Notes: generated from the sequence alone by a model not told the origin. A DNA stretch of 64,000 bases from an uncultured Bacteroidales bacterium (GCA_900542355.1 UQNE01000006.1:1-64000); one strand, 5' to 3'; positions 1-7,151 are shown, counted from the first letter of the stretch. Translations and numbers: made by a program.

Positions 1-74
1 TGCCTTTTTCGCATATTAATCTGCTATTTTTGCCTATCATTTTTGCACAGCAATGGTCAATGCTACTTGACTTA

Positions 75-110
75 CAAAAAAGACTGCCTAACATACTTGT
101 TAGACAGCCT
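75..110 (-). terminator. Rho-independent terminator-like hairpin
   Basis: Arms 81-92 and 99-110 pair over 12 positions around a 6-base loop. Read on the minus strand every position pairs if two G-U wobbles are allowed, and the stem is followed by six T. Read on the plus strand the same positions become A-C mismatches. It therefore probably ends minus-strand transcripts coming from cdsA. Confidence 0.6.
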
Positions 111-118
111 CTTTTCTT

Positions 119-201
119 ATTAAACATGTAATTGCCATTGTTTTTTCAACATATAATTACCATGTAATTAGACATATAATGCATAATGATGAATGCATAA
201 T
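119..201. repeat. AT-rich interspersed repeat, copy 1
   Basis: It contains AACATRTAATT units and the segment CCATTGTTTTTTCAACAT, followed by the TGCATAATGATGAATGCATAA block. The reverse complement of 11456-11530 matches this copy closely, including the CCATTGTTTTTTCAACAT segment. Other copies lie at 3866-3927, 5819-5888, 31550-31617 and 31765-31815. Confidence 0.75.
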
Positions 202-293
202 GGACTTGTTGAAAACAAGAAAGGACTTGAGATACCTTCTTACAGGTATTCCAAGTCCATTGTCCATCGTCCTTTGCTCCATTGTCCCCCCCC

Positions 294-329
294 TGCAACA
301 TCCCCTCCTCTGGAGGGGCCTTGGGAAGG
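294..329. repeat. CCCCTCC hairpin repeat, copy 1
   Basis: The core pairs CCCCTCC with GGAGGGG across a short loop, flanked by TGCAACAT and CTTGGGAAGG. The reverse complement is nearly identical to 5775-5810. Similar sequences are, from memory, common between genes in Bacteroidota. Its role is unknown. Confidence 0.65.
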
Positions 330-367
330 TCTGTCATTGTTCCATTGTCCTTGCTCCATTGTCCTAT

Positions 368-1231
368 TTACGGCATGCAGCAAAGGTACATACACATCAT
401 AAACAAGACTGCCGGAGTGGCAAGTAGAATGGAGTCAAATCTATCCAATACTCCGCCATGGCCGGGGAGGAACTTGCCCGAGTCTTTTACCCCGATAGTG
501 CGTTTCATCAGGCTCTCCATCAAATCACCCAAAGTACCGAAGATAACTACCGTAATAGAGAAGAAGATGCCGAAAAGATAACAGTGACCAAAGTCAATAC
601 GGTCGAACCAACCGAGATATGCCAACAGGCAACCTGCGGCTATTGCTACCACTGCTCCTCCTACAAGACCTTCCCACGACTTACCCGGACTGACACGAGG
701 GAACATCTTATGATTGCCCCCTTTGCGTTTTGCCATCAGACTACCTACACAATAGGCTCCGCTATCATTTAGCCAAATAAGTACAAACAGAGCCAACACA
801 AGGTATTTGTCGATAGCCATAATGCAGCACATTAGGGAGAAAGGCAGGGCAATCATCACCTGACTGCCCAAGAAATATCCCCAGTTGTGTATCGGGTTTT
901 CGGCTTTGCGAAATAGTTCTGAGATAAGCACAGCGAACACCAATAGCACATACACAATAAAGCATACCAATGCTATCTCCATAAAGGTAGGCACACCTCT
1001 TCCGTATCCGATAACCCCAAAAGCGGCACAACCAAACATCAGCAATGCTGCTATACACGATGTAACGGTCAAGAACACATCGGAGTGCATCAGATGATGA
1101 AACTCGCGCACGGCAAGGATAGTTATCAAGGCAAATAGTACACTGAAGAATATGGGGTGCACCAATATACCGGCCACCACAAAACCTACATAAACTGCCC
1201 CCGAAAGGGTCCGCTGAACAAAGTTAGACAT
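368..1231 (-). CDS. cdsA: Phosphatidate cytidylyltransferase (CDP-diacylglycerol synthase)
   Basis: Makes CDP-diacylglycerol from phosphatidic acid and CTP, the branch point for membrane phospholipid synthesis, in the inner membrane. The protein is 287 aa, hydrophobic along most of its length with several membrane spans, as usual for the family. The C-terminus carries the family signature KDSGKFLPGHGGVLDRFDS with a preceding KR pair. The open frame extends further upstream, but the ATG at 1231 gives the expected N-terminus (MSNFVQRTLSG) and lies about 20 bases downstream of a good promoter. The divergent neighbour is a small acidic protein that shares the promoter region. Confidence 0.95.
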   Translation of the reverse strand: MSNFVQRTLSGAVYVGFVVAGILVHPIFFSVLFALITILAVREFHHLMHSDVFLTVTSCIAALLMFGCAAFGVIGYGRGVPTFMEIALVCFIVYVLLVFAVLISELFRKAENPIHNWGYFLGSQVMIALPFSLMCCIMAIDKYLVLALFVLIWLNDSGAYCVGSLMAKRKGGNHKMFPRVSPGKSWEGLVGGAVVAIAAGCLLAYLGWFDRIDFGHCYLFGIFFSITVVIFGTLGDLMESLMKRTIGVKDSGKFLPGHGGVLDRFDSILLATPAVLFMMCMYLCCMP

Positions 1232-1247
1232 TTTTCGATAGAAAATT

Positions 1248-1279
1248 TTTGCAAAAATACGAAAAAAACCGTACCTTTG
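1248..1279 (+). promoter_or_regulatory. Bacteroidales promoter for the 118-aa acidic protein
   Basis: The -33 box TTTG is at 1248-1251 and the -7 box TACCTTTG at 1272-1279, with 20 bases between. This matches the Bacteroides consensus TTTG-N19/21-TAnnTTTG. The start codon is at 1319, giving a short leader. It overlaps almost completely with the opposite promoter of cdsA. Confidence 0.8.
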
Positions 1280-1283
1280 CAAA
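1252..1283 (-). promoter_or_regulatory. Bacteroidales promoter for cdsA
   Basis: On the minus strand TTTG (1283-1280) and TATTTTTG (1259-1252) are 20 bases apart, which fits the Bacteroides consensus. The cdsA ATG begins at 1231. The two divergent promoters occupy the same 36 bp. Confidence 0.7.
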
Positions 1284-1318
1284 TAAATTGGTGTTTTTAT
1301 TGCAAATACTTGATTGAT

Positions 1319-1675
1319 ATGGAAAATAACTCGATTGAAATGAGTTTGCTCGACCCCGAAGAGCGTGAGCAAATCGACTACATTTGGAATCTTATCCCCT
1401 TGGCCGACCGCCAAGGCATGACTCAAAGCGATGTGCTGATGGTACTGGATGTGATAGATGATTTTATGGAGGCGCAAGGCCTGTTGCACTATGATGAGGC
1501 AACGGGCGAAGCCGAGTACTTGGATGGTGAAGTGGACGAGACGGAGCAGTTGAACTATGTACTATCAGCAGCCAAGGCTCAAGGCAGCCATATCACAGGT
1601 GTGCAGGTGCAGTTGGTGATGGACGGGGAGTTGCAATACGGCATTGAGCAGGGGTATTACGAGGAAGAAGAATAG
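1319..1675 (+). CDS. Small acidic protein of unknown function
   Basis: The product is 118 aa with no signal peptide or membrane segment. It is very rich in Asp and Glu and ends in four consecutive Glu. Predicted helices cover residues 8-50. The start is the ATG at 1319, about 40 bases after the -7 element; the longer open frame runs back through the promoter and into cdsA and is not credible. I do not recognise a named domain. It is transcribed divergently from cdsA from an interlocked promoter, and an LpxL-type acyltransferase follows after a tandem repeat. A cytosolic role linked to envelope lipid synthesis is only a guess from position. Confidence 0.75.
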   Translation: MENNSIEMSLLDPEEREQIDYIWNLIPLADRQGMTQSDVLMVLDVIDDFMEAQGLLHYDEATGEAEYLDGEVDETEQLNYVLSAAKAQGSHITGVQVQLVMDGELQYGIEQGYYEEEE

Positions 1676-1694
1676 AGGAAGAATGTTAAGGAAG

Positions 1695-1781
1695 CCTATA
1701 AACTAATTATTGCATACTATTAGACTATAAACTAATTATCGCATACTATTAGATTATAGACTAATTATTGCATACTATTAT
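1695..1781. repeat. 29-bp tandem repeat, three copies
   Basis: Units 1695-1723, 1724-1752 and 1753-1781 are each exactly 29 bp and differ at only a few positions. The shared core is CTAATTATTGCATACTATTA. The array fills most of the gap between the acidic protein and the acyltransferase. Confidence 0.9.
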
Positions 1782-1822
1782 ACATATTGTATCAAAACAC
1801 TCCCAAAAGATAGAGAGAATAG

Positions 1823-2692
1823 ATGGAGAGAATAGTTAAACTGCTAAGTGGTTGGCCTATCGGTGTGCATTATTGGTTCGCCGATTGGGTGATTTTCCCC
1901 TTGGTATATTATATTGTTCGCTATCGGCGCAAGTTGGTTAGGAAGAACCTCACCGATTGTTTTCCCGACCGAAGTACCAAGGAGATACACCGAATAGAGA
2001 AAGCCTTTTACCACCATTTGGCAGATATGGTAGTGGAGGCTGTGTATGGCTATGGGTTATCAGAGAAGGAGATGCGGGAGCGTGTACAATTTGAGCAAAA
2101 CGAAGAGGTAAATAGGCTTGTCAATACTTATGGCAGCGTGATAGTGATGTTGGCCCATTTAGGCAACTGGGAATGGTTTACTGACTATCATCGTCAGTAC
2201 CTTGAACCCACCGGAATGATACAAGCAAATGTATATAGAAAGCAAGCGAATAAGACTGTGGATAAATTAATGAGTATTCTTCGCTCAAAACACGGTGGTA
2301 TTTTGATTGATAAACAGAAAATACTGCGACAGATGATTACACTGCGGAATGAGGGGAAAAAGATAGTATATGGCTTGATTTGCGACCAAAAACCTCGTCC
2401 CGAAGTGGCACGCTATTGGTGCGATTTCTTGCACCATGACACCGGTTTCTTGGACGGCGGAGAAGTACTGAGCAAGAAGTTCGGATATCCTGTACTCTAT
2501 GCCCATATACACAGCCCTAAGCGGGGGTATTATGTGGTGCGATTTGAGGTATTGGCAGAGCATCCCAAAGAAACCGCAGAGAATGAAATAACTGCCATGT
2601 ATGCGAAGCGATTGGAGGCAAATATATTAGAGCAACCACAACAGTGGCTCTGGACACACAATAGATGGAAATGGGGACGCATCAAAGTATAA
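1823..2692 (+). CDS. Lysophospholipid/lipid A acyltransferase, LpxL/HtrB family
   Basis: Predicted to add a secondary acyl chain to lipid A, or to a related lipid, at the inner membrane. The protein is 289 aa, normal for the family. An N-terminal hydrophobic segment (about residues 8-35) is followed by the catalytic HxxxxD/E-type motif HLGNWEW (about 112-118), then a basic central region and a C-terminal block ending WLWTHNRWKW, typical of LpxL-like enzymes. The ATG at 1823 is the only sensible start. A 29-bp tandem repeat precedes it and a glycosyltransferase follows after 137 bp. The exact acyl donor and acceptor cannot be read from sequence. Confidence 0.9.
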   Translation: MERIVKLLSGWPIGVHYWFADWVIFPLVYYIVRYRRKLVRKNLTDCFPDRSTKEIHRIEKAFYHHLADMVVEAVYGYGLSEKEMRERVQFEQNEEVNRLVNTYGSVIVMLAHLGNWEWFTDYHRQYLEPTGMIQANVYRKQANKTVDKLMSILRSKHGGILIDKQKILRQMITLRNEGKKIVYGLICDQKPRPEVARYWCDFLHHDTGFLDGGEVLSKKFGYPVLYAHIHSPKRGYYVVRFEVLAEHPKETAENEITAMYAKRLEANILEQPQQWLWTHNRWKWGRIKV

Positions 2693-2739
2693 TAATTGCC
2701 GATTATTCAAACTACTGATTATCAGTTAGTTATGTTATA

Positions 2740-2776
2740 TCAAATTAGTTTGTCCGTCGGTATTCAAATTAGTTTG
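2740..2776. repeat. Duplicated near-palindrome upstream of the GT2 gene
   Basis: TCAAATTAGTTTG occurs at 2740-2752 and again at 2764-2776, 24 bp apart and each followed by a TCGGT-containing stretch. Each copy is itself close to a palindrome. The spacing is close to two helical turns, as for a paired protein binding site. This is inference only. Confidence 0.5.
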
Positions 2777-2829
2777 AATCGGTGCTAAAAGGGGATGATT
2801 AGTTTTATTGTTCAAATCAAATAAAGGAT

Positions 2830-3843
2830 ATGCGGTGTAGTGTAGTGATACTCAATTGGAATGGTGCAGATATGCTGCGCAGGTACTTGCCGAGCGTGGT
2901 GGAGCACACTATGGGTATGAGCGATGTGGAAGTAGTGGTGGCGGATAATGGTTCTACCGATGAGTCGTTGCCGCTGTTGGCAGCAGAGTTCCCCGGTGTA
3001 CGCACCATAGCATTGGATAAGAACTATGGTTTTGCGGAAGGCTACAACAAGGCTATTGCGCTGATTGATAGCGAGTACACGATTTTACTTAATTCGGATG
3101 TAGAAGTAACAAATGGTTGGTTGTTGCCTATACTTGACTATATGGATACCCACAGGGAAGTGGCTGTGGTGCAACCTAAGATACATAGTTGGTTGCGCAA
3201 AGACTATTTTGAGCATGCAGGGGCTGCGGGGGGATACTTGGATATGTTGGGTTATCCCTTCTGCCGCGGGCGAGTATTGGGAAAAGTGGAGAAAGACGAA
3301 GGGCAGTACAACAGTGTGGCAGAGGTGCTGTGGACTTCGGGGGCATGTATGTGTATTCGCACTAACATATATAAGGAGTCAGGCGGGTTGGATGGCGAGT
3401 TCTTTGCCCACATGGAGGAGATTGATTTGTGTTGGCGGTTGTGTTGCAGGGGGTATAAGTTGGTATGCCTACCCGACTCTACCGTCTATCACCTTGGCGG
3501 AGGGGCATTGGGCTATGAGAATCCTCGCAAGACCTATCTTAATTTCCGCAACAATCTGCTGATGATTTATAAGAATATGCCTGCGAAGAGATTATGGTGG
3601 GTATTATTTTTACGCTTCGCTTTGGATTATGTTGCCGTTTTGCAATTCCTTCTTACTGCTCGACCTAAACAAGCATGGGCAGTGATGAAGGCGCGGAAGG
3701 ACTATCACCGAATGAAACCACACTTCGTCGGCAAACGCAAAGACAACCTTCGCCGAACTACTACCCCCTACCCGGTTGGTATCCGACATTGTTCGGTCTT
3801 TGGCTTGGCGCTGGGGCTCCAATGGCGGTTAATTGACGATTAA
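2830..3843 (+). CDS. Glycosyltransferase family 2
   Basis: Transfers a sugar from a nucleotide donor, probably rhamnose-like or hexose, onto a surface glycan; cytosolic or membrane-associated. The protein is 337 aa. The N-terminus has the GT-A start VVILNWNGADMLRRYLPSV and the nucleotide-binding VVADNGSTDESLPLL (about 35-49), then LLNSDVEV carrying the DxD-like Asp (about 86-93). A second acidic patch, HMEEIDLCWR (about 197-206), is typical of rhamnosyltransferase-like GT2 enzymes. The hydrophobic stretch near 255-285 may associate with the membrane. The gene follows the LpxL-type acyltransferase, which suggests LPS assembly. The acceptor is unknown. Confidence 0.88.
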   Translation: MRCSVVILNWNGADMLRRYLPSVVEHTMGMSDVEVVVADNGSTDESLPLLAAEFPGVRTIALDKNYGFAEGYNKAIALIDSEYTILLNSDVEVTNGWLLPILDYMDTHREVAVVQPKIHSWLRKDYFEHAGAAGGYLDMLGYPFCRGRVLGKVEKDEGQYNSVAEVLWTSGACMCIRTNIYKESGGLDGEFFAHMEEIDLCWRLCCRGYKLVCLPDSTVYHLGGGALGYENPRKTYLNFRNNLLMIYKNMPAKRLWWVLFLRFALDYVAVLQFLLTARPKQAWAVMKARKDYHRMKPHFVGKRKDNLRRTTTPYPVGIRHCSVFGLALGLQWRLIDD

Positions 3844-4067
3844 ACATGACATAGAACAGGGAGAAACATGTAATTCCATATAATTAAACATATAATTATG
3901 CATTATGCATTCATCATTATGCATTGAATCAACATACTTCATTACACAAAACTAATTTGGTTTTTGGATATTGTACAGCCATAGTAGTATATTTTTGGAA
4001 AATTTTTGGATGATGTTTTTGTGCGTTTTTGTATAGAAAAAGCATTATGCATTATGAATTAAAGTAA
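3844..4067. repeat. AT-rich interspersed repeat, copy 2, with extended 3' module
   Basis: The repeat core is at about 3866-3927, with TATAATTATGCATTATGCAT and the following TCATCATTATGCATTGAAT. After it comes an extended module: ACTAATTTGGTTTTTGGA, TTTTTGGAAAATTTTTGG and GTTTTTGTATAGAAA, ending near 4042. The same module in the same order follows copy 3 at 5889-5986. A further partial GCATTATGCATTATGAATT lies just before the HD-domain gene. Confidence 0.75.
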
Positions 4068-4688
4068 ATGAATAGCGAACTTAGGAAATACATAGAAGAC
4101 CATATCTTGCCACGATATGCGGCATTTGATAAGGGACATCAGCGCGACCATGCAGAGAGCGTGATAAACGAGAGTCTCAAATTGGCAAAGGAATACCAAG
4201 CCGATACAGATATGGCATACACCATTGCTGCATACCACGACCTGGGGCTATCTATCGACCGACCACTGCACCATATCCGGTCGGGAGAGATTTTGCAGGC
4301 AGATGAACATCTGCGACAATGGTTCTCAGAGCAACAGATTACCACTATGCGTGAGGCTGTAGAAGACCACAGAGCCAGCAGCAAAAACCCACCTCGCAGT
4401 ATCTACGGAGCAATAGTAGCCGAAGCCGACCGACAATTAGACCCCCAAACAGTTATTCGACGAACACTGCAATACGGACTTAAACAAAACCCTACAGCCG
4501 ATTTCGAGTGGCATTTGGCTCGCACCTGCGAACATCTGCAAGAGAAATATGGAGAAGGAGGGTATATGCACCTTTGGTTGAAGTCGGAACGCAATTTGCA
4601 TAATTTAGAGACCCTGCACCAATTGCTAAAACAACCGCAAACACTACGCGAAATAGCCTTGCGAATATGGCAAGAGGAGATAAAATAA
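4068..4688 (+). CDS. HD-domain phosphohydrolase
   Basis: Cytosolic metal-dependent phosphohydrolase of the HD superfamily; substrate unknown. The protein is 206 aa. HD-family metal ligands are visible as HQRDHAESV (about 24-32), AAYHDLGL (about 55-62, the HD pair), H74/H75 in RPLHHIRSG and DH in EDHRASS (about 106-112). The later Asp in AEADRQLDP fits the last ligand. This layout resembles stand-alone YedJ-type HD proteins. The AT-rich repeat family lies directly upstream, and no consensus promoter is evident. Neighbours give no hint of substrate. Confidence 0.85.
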   Translation: MNSELRKYIEDHILPRYAAFDKGHQRDHAESVINESLKLAKEYQADTDMAYTIAAYHDLGLSIDRPLHHIRSGEILQADEHLRQWFSEQQITTMREAVEDHRASSKNPPRSIYGAIVAEADRQLDPQTVIRRTLQYGLKQNPTADFEWHLARTCEHLQEKYGEGGYMHLWLKSERNLHNLETLHQLLKQPQTLREIALRIWQEEIK

Positions 4689-4816
4689 GAAAAAGATAGA
4701 ACAACAAACTAATATGGAATAGTATTTGTAGAACATGGTTGTATTGCACTGCAATGCGACCATTTTTATTGGCAAACCTTTGTACAATACTCAAATAATT
4801 TCTCTATACATACCCT

Positions 4817-5770
4817 ATGCGTCAATTTTTCTATATAACGCGTCAATTTTTCTACATAGAAAGGCATTTCCTGCACATAAATACAAAGTGCCTGCTTACT
4901 TTTTGCCTTGCTGTAGGCTTTGGAATACAAGCACAAGGGCAGTTGCTATACGAGATAAGCGGAAATAGCACACAAGGCAAATCGTATATACTGGCCACTA
5001 ATCGATTGGTGGATATGACCTTCCTGGATACCATACCGAATGTGTTTGCCTGCTTTGCTAAATGCAACAAGGTGATTACCGAGTTTGCCATGCAAGACTA
5101 TGAAGCCATAGCCGCACTAAGGCAGGCTGCATCCCTACCCGACTCTATCAAACTGAGCAATTTCTACACCGATGAGGAATATCAATTGATAGACAATGCA
5201 TTATGCGTCAATCTGGGTATGGGATTGGACAAACTATGCCGAATGAAACCCTCGTATCTGACGGAGATGTTCCGCACTGAACTGATGAAACAATGGCTCC
5301 AATACGATGAGCAACGCTCTATGGAGACCTTTTTCGAGTTGGTGGCACAAGAGAAAGGCATCCCCGTCTATGGCTTGGACGATGTAGGCGAGACAATGTA
5401 TATGCTATTCGACCGTGAGCCTTTTCACTGGCAATGCACAGAACTGAAGAAAGTAATTGAATATCCGGAGCGGGAAGTGCGACAAGAACGAACCCTAAAA
5501 GAGATGTACCTGATGGGGCGACTGTCGGATATGGCATTTGCGGTGGAAAGTCCTGATAATCAAACGAGTATATCGTATTCCGACTACAAGGTATATGCCC
5601 AACGCAACAAACAATGGGTGAAACGATTGGAGGACTACCTGCACGAGGGAGGAGCATTTATCACACTGAATGCTATCTATTTAGGAGGCGAAAAAGGACT
5701 GCTTGCTGACCTGCGCGAAGCCGGATATAGAGTGAGAGCAGTGAATAGAGGAATAAAGAGAAAGGAGTAA
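4817..5770 (+). CDS. TraB/GumN family protein with degenerate active-site motifs
   Basis: Secreted or periplasmic protein related to the TraB/GumN (TIKI-like) family. The length of 317 aa fits. The N-terminus has a long basic leader and a hydrophobic core (CLLTFCLAVGFGIQAQG) typical of a signal peptide. The fold signature is visible: YILATNRL where active members have GTxH, the conserved FxE block (ITEFAM), YGLDDVGETM mid-protein and GGEKGLLADLREAGYRVRAV at the end. Both GxxH histidine motifs are replaced (ATNR and LNAIY), so peptidase activity is doubtful. The first 30 bases of the frame contain a near-exact 19-base duplication (gcgtcaatttttctayata), which may have lengthened the leader. The translation start is therefore uncertain. 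Confidence 0.8.
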   Translation: MRQFFYITRQFFYIERHFLHINTKCLLTFCLAVGFGIQAQGQLLYEISGNSTQGKSYILATNRLVDMTFLDTIPNVFACFAKCNKVITEFAMQDYEAIAALRQAASLPDSIKLSNFYTDEEYQLIDNALCVNLGMGLDKLCRMKPSYLTEMFRTELMKQWLQYDEQRSMETFFELVAQEKGIPVYGLDDVGETMYMLFDREPFHWQCTELKKVIEYPEREVRQERTLKEMYLMGRLSDMAFAVESPDNQTSISYSDYKVYAQRNKQWVKRLEDYLHEGGAFITLNAIYLGGEKGLLADLREAGYRVRAVNRGIKRKE

Positions 5771-5774
5771 GGAG

Positions 5775-5810
5775 ACCTCCCCAAGCCCCTCCAAAGGAGG
5801 GGATGTTGCA
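5775..5810. repeat. CCCCTCC hairpin repeat, copy 2
   Basis: CCCCTCC and GGAGGGG pair perfectly around AAA (5786-5802), followed by ATGTTGCA. It is near-identical to the reverse complement of 294-329. It starts 5 bases after the TraB/GumN-like stop codon and could act as an RNA 3' hairpin, although no T-run follows. Confidence 0.7.
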
Positions 5811-5818
5811 CAGCAGGA

Positions 5819-5986
5819 ACATTAAACATATAATTATCATATAATTGGACATACAATTATGCATTATGCATTCATCATTATGCATTGAATAAACACTAAT
5901 TTAGTTTTTGGAAATAATATCCTCTCCATGATATACTGTTTTTGGAACATTTTTGAATATATTATTGGGAGTTTTTGTATAGAAAG
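5819..5986. repeat. AT-rich interspersed repeat, copy 3, with extended module
   Basis: The core ATATAATTATCATATAATT and the TTATGCATTATGCATTCATC block match copies 2 and 5. From 5889 it continues with ACTAATTTAGTTTTTGGA, TTTTTGGAACATTTTTG and GTTTTTGTATAGAAA. This is the same order and spacing as at 3949-4042, so the homologous unit is about 165 bp. Confidence 0.8.
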
Positions 5987-6080
5987 CCTCCGAAAGGAAC
6001 ATAGACCGCTTGCGCTAATGGAGTAAGGAGCAAGGACAATGGAACAAGGAAAAAGGCCAATGGACTTGTAAGCAGAATGA

Positions 6081-6180
6081 GCAAAAAAGTAGCATTTTGA
6101 TATTTTGTTAACATTCGCTCAGGTCTCGATAAGGTCTCGACATAGACTCGATAAAATCTCGGCAAAACAAAGAAAACAAA
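6081..6180. repeat. TCGA-unit interspersed repeat, copy A
   Basis: The core at 6120-6162 has four TCGA/TCGG units spaced 11-13 bp apart (AGGTCTCGATAAGGTCTCGA and following). It is preceded by AGCATTTTGATATTTTG and followed by CAAAACAAAGAAAAC. The same organisation recurs at 19026-19070, 31983-32040, 38771-38811, 49521-49562 and 61021-61063. Confidence 0.75.
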
Positions 6181-6255
6181 ATGGTAGTATTTGTAGGAAA
6201 ATAGTATCTATTTGTTTTCCGAATAGAGAAAAATATACTATTCGCCCCTGCACAT

Positions 6256-6287
6256 CTTGCGTATATGGCAAATTCTTAGTAACTTTG
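6256..6287 (+). promoter_or_regulatory. Promoter of the TetR gene
   Basis: The -7 box TAACTTTG is at 6280-6287 and a CTTG (3 of 4 for TTTG) lies at 6256-6259, with 20 bases between. The start codon is at 6357. Confidence 0.65.
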
Positions 6288-6356
6288 CGGGCAAGAAGGG
6301 TGGAATAATGTGTAATAAACGGATAGAAAATGTGTAATATAACCACATAAAACGAC

Positions 6357-6956
6357 ATGAAAGACAGACGCGAATACATCATTGCCAAAGCGATGGAGTT
6401 GTATGCCATAAATGGGTATAACAATGTATCAATCACCGACTTACAGATTGCGCTTGATATGGGGCGCGGTACACTTTACTACTATTTTAAGTCGCAGGAC
6501 GAGTTGTTTCAGGTGTGTATGGAGCGTTATTTTATGCGCCCTAAGCAACAGGCTTTGCAGCAACCCGATACTCTCCTGTTGCCCGATATGATTAATGCGA
6601 TGTTAGGCTACTTAGACAGCCTGCAAGAAGCATTGCAGACCTTCGACAACAAAAACATCAACACAACCAATGTGCTAAACCTGATGTTCTCCGCTTACAA
6701 CCTATTCCCTTCCCTGTCGCGCAAAGCAAAACGACTATCCGCCTCGGAGACCGAATTATGGAAAAAAGCATTGCGAAACAGCATTCGCGCAGGTTTGGTG
6801 CGACCAAATATAGATATCGACTTGCTGGCGTTGATGTTTACCCATATCAAAGACGGCTACGAAAGCGGACACAGCGGAGAGACAATGGACTTCGGGATTT
6901 TCCCAAAACAATACAACTATCTATTCGAGTTGATTAAGCCTATTGCTTCAAACTAA
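6357..6956 (+). CDS. TetR/AcrR family transcriptional regulator
   Basis: DNA-binding repressor, probably ligand-responsive and dimeric. The protein is 199 aa, standard for TetR. The N-terminal helix-turn-helix is clear: residues 1-55 with ITDLQIALDMGRGTLYYYFK as the recognition region. The C-terminal ligand domain (60-199) is divergent, so the inducer is not predictable. It lies just upstream of, and co-directional with, an acyl-CoA synthetase, an SDR and an aldehyde dehydrogenase. A palindrome TGAACA-GT-TGTTCA (7063-7076) in front of the synthetase is the best candidate operator. A role in sensing fatty acyl compounds is inference from context. Confidence 0.92.
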   Translation: MKDRREYIIAKAMELYAINGYNNVSITDLQIALDMGRGTLYYYFKSQDELFQVCMERYFMRPKQQALQQPDTLLLPDMINAMLGYLDSLQEALQTFDNKNINTTNVLNLMFSAYNLFPSLSRKAKRLSASETELWKKALRNSIRAGLVRPNIDIDLLALMFTHIKDGYESGHSGETMDFGIFPKQYNYLFELIKPIASN

Positions 6957-7062
6957 TTTTCGGCATGGAATCTATTGAGAATGGAAAAATTAGGTATATG
7001 AAAGAAAAAACGAACAATTTGGACAGTATAGATATACAGTTTATACAGTGTTTTTATGCAGT

Positions 7063-7076
7063 TGAACAGTTGTTCA
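7063..7076. promoter_or_regulatory. Palindromic candidate operator
   Basis: A perfect inverted repeat, TGAACA and TGTTCA, is separated by GT. It lies 13 bases upstream of the -7 box TACCTTTG (7089-7096), overlapping the place of the -33 region. TetR proteins bind such palindromes, and the TetR gene is the next gene upstream. Confidence 0.55.
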
Positions 7077-7088
7077 GTTAAAAAGCAG

Positions 7089-7096
7089 TACCTTTG
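7089..7096 (+). promoter_or_regulatory. -7 promoter box for the acyl-CoA synthetase
   Basis: TACCTTTG is an exact -7 element 56 bases before the ATG. No clear TTTG occurs at the usual distance; the palindrome occupies that position. Weak -33 recognition with an operator there would suit a regulated promoter. Confidence 0.6.
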
Positions 7097-7151
7097 TCCA
7101 TAGAAAATAGGCGAAAAGTATATCGTTTGAAATTATACAATATGTAATAAT

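Larger units (their letters stand above)
1..367. other. Intergenic region rich in repeats
   Basis: No credible gene lies here. The stretch carries a hairpin terminator (81-110), an AT-rich interspersed repeat (119-201), a G/C-rich hairpin repeat (294-329) and a 21-base segment (337-357) whose reverse complement recurs exactly at 6027-6047. Short open frames across it consist of repeat sequence and have no protein-like composition. Confidence 0.7.
5771..6356. other. Repeat-rich intergenic region
   Basis: No gene is supported. In order it holds the CCCCTCC hairpin repeat (5775-5810), AT-rich repeat copy 3 with its extended module (5819-5986), the 21-base segment shared with 337-357 (6027-6047), a TCGA-type repeat (6081-6180) and the TetR gene promoter (6256-6287). 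Confidence 0.75.

Noticed and set aside
1695..1781. Three 29-bp repeats as a short CRISPR array
   Set aside because: Units are directly adjacent without spacers and no cas gene is present, so this is a plain tandem repeat. The same applies to the arrays at 24752 and 62320.
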